Assembly (NCBI GenBank): GCA_003024985.2
Contig: PXIH01S0031788.1
Length of the DNA stretch: 10,874 nt
Source of the DNA: Euperipatoides rowelli
Taxonomy: Eukaryota; Onychophora; Udeonychophora; Euonychophora; Peripatopsidae
Direction: 5' to 3' (one strand)
Shown here: one piece after another, positions 1-7,716 of the stretch
Layout of the letters: each line of letters opens with the position of its first letter
How positions within the stretch are numbered: position 1 is the stretch's first letter
Made by a program: the position numbers and the translations under genes
The notes under the pieces: model-generated
Seen by the model: the letters and a program-made list of their open reading frames with translations, nothing else
The model's database searches: none
What the model was told of the DNA's origin: nothing

Positions 1-345
1 CCCCCTAGCAGCCCCATGTGAATCTAAACCTCTAGAATAACACAAATTTAAAATTTGAACTTAATTGGAGCATTTTCAAAAATTTATATTTTTGGGGCCC
101 TCCCTAGCATCCCCATTTAACCACCTAGGACCTTGATCTTTTATATACACCTCTAGTGTAACACCAATTTCAAAGTTGAACTTATCGGAACATTTTTTTG
201 AAAAAATGAGTTTTTGCCCCATCCCCCCCCTAGCACCCTCATGTGACCATCTAGGACCTTGACCTTATCTATACATATTCTAGACCTCTACGGTAACACC
301 AATTTCAAATTTCAATTTAGTTTGACAAACCATCGGGGAGAAAAT
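1..345. repeat. Three diverged tandem repeat units, ~100-125 bp each
   Basis: Three head-to-tail copies share the same order of short blocks: CCCTAGCA, CCCATGTG or a variant, CCTCTAG/CCTCTACGGTAACACCAATTT, and a TTCAAA-TT-GAACTTA-like stretch. The CTAGCA block sits at 5, 104 and 230, giving spacings of 99 and 126. Copy 1 lacks a segment with CACCTAGGACCTTGA that copies 2 and 3 both hold (near 122 and 248). Copy 3 departs from the others after about 320 and runs into CAGATTGACAGATAGGTACA, reminiscent of the GACA-type tails at the 3' ends of some LINEs and SINEs. It may be a minisatellite or a repeated 3' UTR unit of a retroelement. The left edge is cut by the window. Confidence 0.75.
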
Positions 346-494
346 TCAATTTAAAGACTTCAGATTGACAGATAGGTACACAGAGAAAATTTGTTTTTTA
401 ATATAATAATTACTGATCCTAGATTTAAAACCTTTGAGTCAAATAATTATAATAGCAAAAGAAATCACCCAGTGGCTATAAATATGTTTGAAAA
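346..494. other. AT-rich stretch after the tandem repeat
   Basis: It holds the GACA-like tail of the last repeat copy (360-385), then simple AT-rich sequence. A TATAAATA string lies at 477-484, only 11 bases before the ATG at 495, too close to act as a promoter for that frame. No gene is seen. Confidence 0.4.
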
Positions 495-680
495 ATGTAT
501 CTTGGGCTGACTGGAGTAATTGGAGCTCATGAGTTTGCTATACAGTTAGCAGACAATCTTCAGAGCTCCTTTTATTCTAATTTTTTAAAAATTCAATCTC
601 AGCGCATGGAAGGATGTGGGGAATGCAAATTAGCATCAATTGTATCTATTTTAGCAGGACTTTCAAGTAAATCTAAGTAA
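495..680 (+). CDS. Unrecognised 61-codon open frame, possible exon or gene relic
   Basis: An ATG-started frame of 61 codons ends in TAA. Its composition is more protein-like than most AT-rich chance frames: it mixes small, charged and aromatic residues and has a QLADNLQSSFYSNFLK stretch, then a Cys pair in EGCGECKL, then a mildly hydrophobic helix-like IVSILAGLSSKSK end. The bases TTCAAGTAAATC and CTAAGTAAGG near the stop resemble splice donors, so this could be a 5' exon whose frame goes on elsewhere. No acceptor or promoter can be shown. I do not recognise the family and assign no function. It could equally be a relic of a transposon gene or a chance frame. It lies about 400 bp upstream of the degenerate LINE, with nothing linking the two. 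Confidence 0.25.
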   Translation: MYLGLTGVIGAHEFAIQLADNLQSSFYSNFLKIQSQRMEGCGECKLASIVSILAGLSSKSK

Positions 681-1059
681 GGATTTGTGGTTGGGGGAAG
701 TACCAAAACTTACCAATATACAAACTTTTCTACTCTTTTATCTAGATATGCAAAGTAAATTTTATATGTTTTTTCTTAACTTTATAATTTGGTCTATTAT
801 ATAATCAATATTCTAAGTATAGATGCTGTTAATATTGTGCAATATTCTTTTGTATGTCTAACTATGCAATTATCACATGATTAAACCTGTTAGACCATAC
901 AGCCAATTTTTAAATTCAGAATAAAATTCGACCAGTTTTTGGAATGCCTAAAAAAAAAGGTTATGTAAGTTTCTCAATACACCAATACTTAATTTAACAC
1001 AAAACTTACAGAAATTATATTGTTTATATTAGTGAGATAACTTGAGACCAGACGTAATT
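681..1059. other. No gene seen; AT-rich intergenic sequence
   Basis: This is simple AT-rich DNA with short A and T runs, including an 8-base A run near 951. I could find no reading frame with LINE endonuclease motifs, although the RT relic to the right would need one upstream. The LINE therefore appears 5' truncated or too decayed to see here. Confidence 0.5.
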
Positions 1060-2415
1060 CAGTTGATTGACATTTTGATGTAGATGCAGTACCAGACTAT
1101 TATTTCAGATTTTTTTCAAATATTGGCTAATAAACATGATCCTCTTGAGTCTTGATAGATGAATGTTGTCTTCTTTCCTTCCTGATTTTCCAATTCCACC
1201 AGAACCACATTTTCAAATATATTATAACGAATTAAAAAGACTAAAAATACTGTCACAGATTGCTCCAGATGGTATCCCCCCCCCCTTTATTTGTTTTTAA
1301 TGAGTATGCTGATGTTCTTTCTATGCATAGTACACATCTTAAAATGCTGATTGTTCAAAAATTTTGAAAAAAAAAAACATTTTTCATTAGTATGCCTAAA
1401 ATAAATTATTCCATTAATCCAAACCACATTAGACTAATATCCATATCAACATTAATTAGTAAAATAGGTGAATGATAATATTTGTAAGCTGTTTATTTCC
1501 ATGTATTGAGAATAGATATGATAGATATCAATTTGGAGGATTAACAGGAAGAGAAACTGTTCAATGTTTGACAATATTAGTAGGATTGTAAAAGATTTAA
1601 ATGATAAGGGTCCAATTTATAATATATGTATCTGATTTCAAAAGACATTTGATAAGATAAATCATATGATATTCTTATTAAAGTTCCATAAATACAACCA
1701 CCAGGATCTTTCACTGGTTACATTAGTTATTTCCAACATTATAGATTTCAAATTGTGAAATGTTTTTCTTTCCTTTGGATGTACCAATGGTACCACTCAC
1801 TCAGGGAACAGTCCTTGGTGATTTAATCTTTAATGTTTTGATTATTGATGTGGCTTCTGAAGTTGAATACCACCTTAAATATATTGGCAATATCACCATT
1901 TCATGCAATTCAATTAATCAATTTACAATTCCTCAAGACATAGTAGACATTCTTCTAAGGAAAGCATCAATGATTAACCTTCATTTTAATTATAAAAAAT
2001 GTTCAGTTGTTGTTCATAACTTAAAAAAAAAAAAAGAAAATATAAAAAATATGATTTATCTGGATGTCAACCAAATTTGTTAATAGCATATCTTTGTTAG
2101 GAGTTATCATACTGGATAACCTTAAATGGAACCTGCAAATGGAAGCTTCCATTAATTATATACAGATTAAAAAGATTAGACTAAATGAGACATATTACAT
2201 TATCTGTGTTTTACATTTACATGTCCTATATTAGAGTACTGTTCCCCATTAAGGCACTCTTCAATCACAAAGCAACAAATAAGTGAATTGTAGAGGGTTC
2301 AAAAAGTCACACGGTTAATTACAGGCAATCAATATTAACTGTTTCAGGCAATCAACGTTCTCAATTTACAATCCTTAGTATGTAGAAACACTCTAATGTT
2401 GAAATTTTCTTGAGG
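1060..2415 (+). mobile_element. Degenerate LINE (Jockey/CR1-like) reverse transcriptase relic
   Basis: Short conserved blocks of a non-LTR RT occur in correct order but in changing frames. They are YYFRFFSNIG (1098-1127), APDGI (1262-1276), a block aligning with the LF..ADVL region (1287 on), PNHIRLISISTLISKIGE (about 1419-1475, matching the nYRPISlLp.isKi.E block), YQFGGLTGRETVQCL (1526 on), FQKTFDKINHMI (1636 on, motif A region), and PLTQGTVLGDLIFNVLI (motif B, inside the open frame 1760-2083). After these come LLGVIILDNLKWNL (2094 on) and PILEYCSPL (2225 on), with RVQK and NLQSLVCRN to 2413. The motif C position reads YIGN (1880-1891) instead of Y-A-D-D, so the copy is catalytically dead. 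At least five frameshifts and many stops are present. The endonuclease is not visible, and the 3' part is cut off where the minus-strand pseudogene begins. Jockey or CR1 placement is by motif style only. Confidence 0.8.
1760..2083 (+). pseudogene. Longest open fragment of the LINE RT (motifs B to C and beyond)
   Basis: This 107-codon frame is the longest uninterrupted piece of the 1060-2415 LINE. It starts inside the RT domain, so its ATG is not a true start. QGTVLGDLIFNVLI matches the motif B block of non-LTR RTs (usual form QGsvLGPLLFnlfI), with the Pro after GD/GP lost. About 35 residues later comes YIGN where Y-A-D-D is expected, then a KASMINLHFNYKKCSVV block matching the segment in which LINE RTs carry L.lN..Kt. 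It ends in an A-rich tract (2022-2040) that probably caused the frame loss, since the next RT block (LLGVIILDNLKW, 2094 on) is in another frame. Confidence 0.7.
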
Positions 2416-3705
2416 CTTTTCAAAAGATTTCCAGCTTACCTTCCACAGACGTATTTTGAAAGATTTGGAATGAACACAAGATTAGGGAGATTACATCTAA
2501 TTGGCTAATGCAAAAAACTAATTGATATAAAAATTTTGCCAGAGTTGTTGAATTTGTTAACAAGTGATTGCAGTTCCTGTTCACTTTTAAGCATATTAAA
2601 ACCAGTGCTATGTTCCTTTCTGTAAGGTGTAGAATTTGCATCACAGCCCATCATAGCATGGATGAACAGGATATGTTGACCAAGCCTTCAAGCATTTTTC
2701 ATTACTTTGTCTCTGTAAGTTGAAGCTTCCAGGAATTAGCATGTGAACTACAATATTGTTATGTGTCAAAGCTGCATATCCATCACAAACAATAATTACA
2801 ACATCTCTGTGAATAAAACTGCCTCCATCAAGCATTAATCTAGAATTTTCAGATAGGTCACATAACCTATTGGACAACTGATCAATCACTTTATTCATTT
2901 TGGACATTGTGCCCTTATGTAGAGAATGTTGTAAAATAGTGCTTGTGGAAATGGGACAAATTCGAAATGCAGACACTCTCAAGATTCATATTCTGTCCTC
3001 ACAACACATGCAATCATCTAGAATATTGATTTGGGTTTACTACAATAGGTTCTCCTAAATAAACATAGTTTTCTCTATGAGAGTAAATTTGAATACTTAA
3101 TTTTTGTATCCTATATTAACATCATGTAAGTCCATGTAAGAATCTCCCACTTCTTTGATCATATTATCACAGTTTACCTTTTTATTTGCTATCACTTCTG
3201 ACGATAGCGACACAAGGAGGTCTTCTGGAAGATTGAGTTGAAACTACTGTCTCAAGCAATGAATGAATTTATTTGCATTCAAAGCTTCATGCTTTAGTCT
3301 TGATCGGAACAATTCAGCATGCCGCTCAGACGATTGGCTTGAAGTTCTCCATAGCTTCAGTAACTTTCATTGTACCAGGTGTAGAATGTATCCACTTTGC
3401 AAGAACGCTTTCTATCAACCCACATCTACATGTAAGACTGCCAGCTGCTTAATGCCTCTCATTAATAGAACAAGTAGCATACTATTGTTCTATTGTGAGT
3501 CAGGCCAAACCCAACCCCAAAATTTTGGTGTGGGCCTAATTGTGAAATATCATTGTTTTACAAATTTTTCAAATTCAACTTTGGGGATATCTGATTCCAA
3601 TGTAACCATGGTTTGCAGATACAAGTATGCAAATTTTGCATAATGAATATGCCTCACAGTGTGCAGATGGCACAGTATAGATGGGATATGTAAACTGTAT
3701 GTATA
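2395..3705 (-). pseudogene. Broken multi-copy invertebrate gene with FEN1/XPG-like nuclease blocks
   Basis: Read from 3705 down, blocks of a family I know from memory as a dispersed uncharacterised protein in corals, molluscs and other invertebrates occur in order. They are HIHYAKFAYLYLQTM (3651 on), YFTIRPTPKFWGWVWPD (to ~3500), LMRGIK (~3465), GLIESVLAKWIHSTPGTMK (3421 on), SSERHAEL (~3333), NANKFIHCL and LLVSLSS (~3270-3190), VNCDNMIKEVGDSYM (~3175), FEFVPFPQALF (~2970), LMLDGGSFIHR (~2840), VVIIVCDGYAAL (~2800), then ILFIHAMMGCDANS (~2672) and an RKEHSTGFNML block. The frame is mostly the same, broken by a few stops and shifts. LDGG..IHR, the acidic Val-rich strand and HAMMGCD resemble the Asp-bearing strands of FEN1/XPG nucleases; that fold link is my inference. 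The middle, which should hold acidic residues, seems deleted between IHR and the CDGY strand. It ends near 2395, where it meets the LINE. Confidence 0.72.
2641..2982 (-). pseudogene. Longest open piece of the nuclease-like pseudogene
   Basis: This 113-codon stretch is the longest open piece of the minus-strand relic. Its N-terminal 20 or so residues are out of phase: the true frame there gives FEFVPFPQALF, the usual form of which in this family is FELCPYPPALF. From about residue 24 the open frame is the correct one (SKMNKVIDQLSNRL), followed by LMLDGGSFIHR at residues ~49-59. VVIIVCDGYAALTHNNIVVH follows directly, where family members should have well over 100 residues in between. The last residues are again out of phase, as the next block, ILFIHAMMGCDANS, lies one frame over. 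So it is not a gene of its own. Confidence 0.65.
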
Positions 3706-3876
3706 TATGTAAATAATTTCAGAATTATTTTGTACAAATTGTATTATATATGTGTCACTTTTTTATAATTTAGTTAATTTTTATTTAACTAAATAACCTT
3801 TTATTATTTTTCTAATATTCATCATAACTGTAATAGGTCTTTATGGCCGTTGTTTTTGGTTTAAATAAATAAATAA
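3706..3876 (+). mobile_element. Possible LINE 3' UTR ending in a TAAA tail
   Basis: The segment has no coding blocks and ends in GGCCGTTGTTTTTGGT followed by TTAAATAAATAAATAA (3861-3876). A short G/C-bearing stretch followed by TAAA repeats is typical of the 3' ends of Jockey- and CR1-type LINEs on the plus strand. The LINE relic at 1060-2415 has the same orientation, so this could be its missing 3' end, separated by the minus-strand pseudogene, or it could come from another copy. The link is inference; no target-site duplication was found. Confidence 0.35.
3768..3794. repeat. AT-rich hairpin, 10-bp perfect arms
   Basis: ATTTAGTTAA (3768-3777) and TTAACTAAAT (3785-3794) are exact reverse complements around a 7-base loop. 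It lies in the AT-rich sequence before the TAAA tail at 3861. It may be a stem in a LINE 3' UTR or a chance AT palindrome. Confidence 0.5.
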
Positions 3877-3880
3877 CATC

Positions 3881-4440
3881 ATATAAGTGTAGTTCCAATC
3901 TGCAGTTCTTTAAGCTCATACAAATACAACATTGGGAGCATGTGATGTTTTTCACATGTTTTTACACAATAAAACATTTTTATTATATTATTTTTAATTG
4001 ATATATCCATGCACTGCTGAAGTAGTGGAGAAAGTACCATTAAACAGTATTACTACACAAAAAATTGTTTTTTTTTACAATATTAGGCTAATACTTACAA
4101 ATGATGCATAACCTATTAATGGTACATGCTAGGTACAAATAGCTAAGTTGTTTTTTGTAGAGAATTTTATTATCTTTAATTTCATACTGATGTATTTGTT
4201 TGGTAGAAGCAGTGGTTTAAGTGGGAAATGCAAAAACTGATTTTGTCAGCCATTTTTCCAAGATGGCAGAATTTCCCCATGTTGGATTTTAGGTGATTTT
4301 TTTCCCTATGAATAAGTTGACCCTATAGAACACATTTCAGAAAAAATTAGCTTTCTAAAAATTATTTCATTCTACAGCATTTTTATGACATAATATAACT
4401 ACTATATAGCCCATTGATTGAAGTAACGAAGAGAAAATAG
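3881..4440. other. AT-rich stretch, no gene seen
   Basis: Nothing coding was recognised. The most complex part is 4200-4330, with a GCCAT...ATGGC inverted pair (4249-4267) and otherwise unremarkable AT-rich sequence. It may hold further undetectable LINE sequence, since the LINE C-terminal block at 4441 must once have had coding sequence upstream of it. Confidence 0.4.
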
Positions 4441-4620
4441 AAATATGTTTATGTTGGGAATGTCATGAGAGAATTACGGTAGTTAGACTAATAAAAGCAT
4501 GTGATGGACAAAAAAGGAAAAAAGAGAGGAGCAAGAGAATGGGTGGATGACCTTAAGGACTGGGATAACATCAGTATATTCTCCATATTAAAAAACTAGA
4601 TCACAAGACAAAAATATTAA
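4441..4620 (+). pseudogene. C-terminal fragment of a LINE reverse transcriptase ORF
   Basis: One plus frame reads KYVYVGNVMRE, then three stops, then KKGKKRGAREWVDDLKDW and DNISIFSILKN. This matches, in order and spacing, the tail of many invertebrate LINE polyproteins, whose usual form is L.y.GHv.R, then GkRgrGRpR.rW.DDik.W, then a short helix. Here GHVMR has become GNVMR and GRPRKRW has become GAREW. The RT core is not recognisable upstream and no 3' tail was identified. The clade cannot be set from this piece, and whether it is the same lineage as the 1060-2415 copy is unknown. It is a dead remnant about 60 codons long. Confidence 0.6.
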
Positions 4621-5707
4621 GTCTATTTATATATAGCCTAAAATCCTAAGTTATAATATAGCTCTTGTTTATATCGAGTTTTTAGTCATAATGTATTTTT
4701 CCTTCATCCCCTAGAATAAATAAAAATGACCTCTGACATATTAGGCTTCTGTTATATTGTACTTCTTTTAACTTGTCCAAAAGGAGTATATAACAAATTA
4801 ATAATAATAAAAATAACAATGATTGCATTACACCAGGATTATATTGGCCATTATTCTAATCCTTGTACCAGGACATCACTATATAATAATTAAGAAAAAA
4901 GTTAAACACAATATGAAATTCTATTGCACAATGGGCTGACAAATTTTATGAACCAATTATTTGTATAGGCTATGTTGAATCAGCAATTCATGTGTACAGT
5001 AAATAAATATTTTCATAGATACCTTAGATTGATTAAAGTAATGATTCCGTTAAATAATGTTATATCATTTATGTATAAGTTAAAAATCTAAAATGGAAAA
5101 TAGAATAACCAAATTTTTAATCAGAGGTGTAAAGGGTTGAAACAATCTTGTAATTAGTTGCATCTATTAATAAACTAAAAAACTAAATAAATAAAAAACT
5201 ACACAAGAAGACAGAGAATGATGCCTACATTTTCTATTGAAGGTAAATTTAATGCATAAATTATTTATTGTAACTAAATGTTAAATGCTTAGTCCAAAAT
5301 ATCTCATTATAGGAAAGCTGACCCACTTCTAAACCATTTTAATAAACTTTTCTTTTTGGTGCAAAGGTCATCATTTTGTAAAAAGAAAAAAAAAACTTTT
5401 TTTTCCAATAGAAGAAAATCACTTATTCTTATTTCATAAAAAGAGTTAAAAAAATGTCTTCGTACTTAAAGATATCAAAATCTCTTATTACTTAGTGAAA
5501 TGTGTTTTATGTTACCTGAGATAATTGAGAAAATTATGAAATAACATCAGCACAGTTCAAATGCTTGAAATACAGTTGTAATCGTTGACAGAAGGGTTAG
5601 CCATTCTGTGATCACAAACGACTTCATAGACTAGTTACATTTTTTTTGTTTCATTTTTATCTTCAAGAAATTGAAGTAAAATAAACTTAATCTTATTTAT
5701 AAAAGCA

Positions 5708-5729
5708 ATATTTTTTATATAAAAAATAT
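5708..5729. repeat. 22-bp perfect AT palindrome
   Basis: The bases read the same on both strands: ATATTTTTT followed by ATAT and AAAAAATAT. Such palindromes arise by chance in AT-rich DNA and can also form cruciforms. No function is claimed. Confidence 0.6.
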
Positions 5730-6137
5730 ATAAGCTACGATTGAAAATTCAAAGATTAAATCTTAACAAATGTTCTCTAATATATTCTTAGCTTCATCTA
5801 TGATATGTTTTTTTTTTATTTTATTTTTTGTTTTTTTTTACATTTGGAATCAACCTTAAGGTATATATTGCTGTAAATGTTTAAAAGATTAGAACAGATT
5901 TTACTAGAATGAAATTATTTGTTTTCCACAGGGGAAACTATTTTTTTTATGTTTTCTAAAAATATCAGTTTGCATACAGACAACAAGAAAAAAAAAATAA
6001 CTGATCAGAAGAAAAAAATTACCCAATAAAAATGGATTTTAGTAAACTTTTATTCCATTAAATACATAAACTGAAGATAACCAGTTTGCTAAAGGGGGAT
6101 AAATGAAATGGTAACAAATCAACTAAAAGTTCAGGGG

Positions 6138-6155
6138 AAAAATAAATAAATAAAT
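6138..6155. repeat. Short AAAT microsatellite
   Basis: Consecutive AAAT units (AAAATAAATAAATAAAT). It could be the eroded tail of a retroelement, as with the TAAA tail at 3861-3876, but no element is recognisable next to it. Confidence 0.5.
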
Positions 6156-6360
6156 GAAGACTAAAGAAGAATAAACAACATATGGACGAATTTAAGCTAA
6201 AATTTATTTTGCAATTATTCCAATAAAAGTGAACAATTTGATATAAACTAACTGACAACACTTTTTTTTTAATAATAGCTGTTAAAAATAAACTAACATT
6301 CAAAATGAATAAAATTAAGAATAAATAATATATTTAAATAAAATAATAACAATCAGGCAA

Positions 6361-6435
6361 GGTGTGGTAGTCTTGAGGCATGAGAACGACCACCGGAAGC
6401 ATTGACATATATGCTTGGGGTTCGAGGACCGCTTC
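6361..6435 (+). ncRNA. Possible tRNA-derived SINE head or tRNA relic
   Basis: A locally G/C-richer island stands out from AT-rich flanks. TAGTCTTGAGG (6368-6378) fits the RNA polymerase III A box TRGYNNARNGG with one mismatch, and GGTTCGAGGAC (6419-6429) fits the B box GGTTCGANNCC with one mismatch. The 40-base gap is in the range for a tRNA with a longer variable or anticodon part. The T-arm stem does not pair well, so this is not a working tRNA. A tRNA-derived SINE head with a body running on to about 6530 is the best reading. Confidence 0.35.
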
Positions 6436-6600
6436 AGTAGTGTCACATTTTGAAAAAGCATTTTCAACAAGTGTTTTACATTTGTGCAGATCGCCGAAGT
6501 ACAATCTGACAAATAGAAAGTCCTAAAACTAGAATTATAATAATATACTAATGTTAATCTCTATAGTTCAATTGATAGTAATTTTGGTTTAGGTAAGATG

Positions 6601-6745
6601 TTTTCTATTGGACAATTTATTTGTTTATTTCAATCAGAAAAGTTATGAATTAATGAATTAATAATGTTTATAGCAAAGCTAACAATTGTTACAATGAATG
6701 CATAATCTTAAGGTACAGTTAATTTTCTAAAGCTATGTGAATAAA
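6601..6745. repeat. Diverged direct repeat, copy 1
   Basis: It shares ATTGGACAATTT, the 21-base block AATCAGAAAAGTTATGAATT-A (6632-6652) and a looser ACAATGAA-GCA-TAAT block with the second copy about 299 bases downstream. The spacing between matching blocks is nearly constant (299 and 298). Confidence 0.6.
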
Positions 6746-6900
6746 GATTAAGAAAAAAAACTAATACTTTAATAAAGTCAGTTTGAATATGTTTATGATA
6801 TAAATATTACAATTATTATTATTACATGAAATTATGTTGATAGCTGCACTGCAGAAGTAAGAATAATTTTTTAAANCAAGCAGTTGTTTACTTCAGTGAC

Positions 6901-7045
6901 TTTTTATTGGACAATTTTATTAATATTTTAATCAGAAAAGTTATGAATTAGTTGTTAAAAAAATATTTAAATCAATACTTTATCACAATGAAGGCAGATA
7001 ATACACAACATAACTTTGTGAAGCTTTAGGAATAGAAATGATTAA
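6901..7045. repeat. Diverged direct repeat, copy 2
   Basis: ATTGGACAATTT at 6906 and the 21-base identical block at 6930-6950 match copy 1 in order and spacing, then CACAATGAAGGCAGATAAT continues the loose match. Either a local tandem duplication of about 300 bp or two copies of the same short element. The single N at 6876 lies between the copies. Confidence 0.6.
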
Positions 7046-7344
7046 AATAATATTTTGTACCATATCTATTATTTTTATTTATTTAGGATCTTTAAAAGAT
7101 AATGTGGAATTGAATATTTTTTTTTAATATGTTTTTTCCATAGAGTGATACAATGTTATTGATTTTAATTACAATTTGTATTATAGTATTAAAACCAGTA
7201 TTATAATTCATATGTTATATCATTACAATGTAGATTACAGTGTATTTGGTTAACATGATCATCTAATCTTAGTAACATTTCAAATACTTCCATATTTTGC
7301 TCAGGAAAAATTATTCATTCTTTTGCATTAGAATAAACTGAGAA
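7046..7344. other. AT-rich stretch, nothing recognised
   Basis: Simple AT-rich sequence with T runs near 7119-7127 and no frame of interest. It could contain the 3' body of the tRNA-like element just to the right, which points leftward, but no tail marks its end. Confidence 0.4.
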
Positions 7345-7349
7345 TTTTA

Positions 7350-7415
7350 GACATCCGGGGATCGATCCAAGGCACCTAGTATATGTCCTGCATATTGCTT
7401 CTCTGCCACTTAGCA
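7350..7415 (-). ncRNA. tRNA-like sequence, probable SINE head or tRNA pseudogene
   Basis: On the minus strand TGGCAGAGAAG (7408-7398) fits an RNA polymerase III A box and GGATCGATCCC (7368-7358) fits the B box GGTTCGANNCC with one change (T to A). The gap of 29 bases is that of a tRNA. The T arm can still pair 4 of 5 positions (CTTGG against CCCGG around a 7-base loop). No matching acceptor stem was found. The island is clearly more G/C-rich than its flanks. A tRNA-derived SINE is more likely than a tRNA gene. Which tRNA it came from cannot be told. Confidence 0.5.
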
Positions 7416-7691
7416 CTCAATACCAAGCCACAAAATACTGGAGATGCATTTGATTTGGATTATTATTGCATCTTACAGCCAAACATTGAATAAATATTTT
7501 CCTTGAAGAATATAAAAATGATGTATTGATTTTTTTTTAATATTTTGTAATTTTTTCTTTCGTTTTTTTATGTTAATAAAATATTTTTAGATAACTTTTA
7601 ACCCTTAAAAAAATAGTATAAAGAAATAAAATAGAAAACTGGAATGCTTACTGCATATAGCAAATGATCTAGCTCATGACAACACAGTATA

Positions 7692-7716
7692 ATGACTGAC
7701 TTCATTGGTCGGTCAT
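7692..7716. repeat. Hairpin, 9-bp arms with one G-U
   Basis: ATGACTGAC (7692-7700) pairs with GTCGGTCAT (7708-7716) around a 7-base loop, with one G-U wobble. It is less AT-rich than the other palindromes in the window and so less easily explained by chance. Confidence 0.55.

Larger units (their letters stand above)
4621..6340. other. Long AT-rich stretch without recognisable genes
   Basis: About 1.7 kb of A/T-rich DNA with many homopolymer runs (e.g. poly T near 5809-5838 and A runs near 5985-6018). The open frames here encode low-complexity Phe/Ile/Lys/Asn strings and are best taken as chance. Features inside are the perfect palindrome at 5708-5729 and an AAAT microsatellite at 6138-6155, each listed separately. 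Confidence 0.5.

Noticed and set aside
1-345. CRISPR-like array
   Set aside because: The three units are long, diverged and unequal, with no short identical repeats separated by unique spacers, and the context is eukaryotic.
477-484. TATA-box-like TATAAATA
   Set aside because: It is 11 bases before the ATG at 495, too near for a transcription start, and such strings are common in AT-rich DNA.
2420-2644. A 74-codon minus-strand open frame
   Set aside because: The correct frame of the pseudogene here is another one (ILFIHAMMGCDANS and the RKEHSTGFNML block), so this is a shadow.
3263-3643. A 126-codon plus-strand open frame
   Set aside because: It lies exactly antisense to the minus-strand pseudogene, whose blocks (YLYLQTM, WGWVWPD, GLIESVLAKWIHS) explain this sequence. 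The plus frame shows no family features.
4249-4267. GCCAT...ATGGC inverted pair resembling paired YY1/Pho sites
   Set aside because: Five-base arms are too short to support a claim without other regulatory evidence.
6058-6303. An 81-codon minus-strand open frame
   Set aside because: Low-complexity Phe/Leu/Ser/Lys composition as expected from AT-rich DNA, spanning a simple repeat, with no motif.
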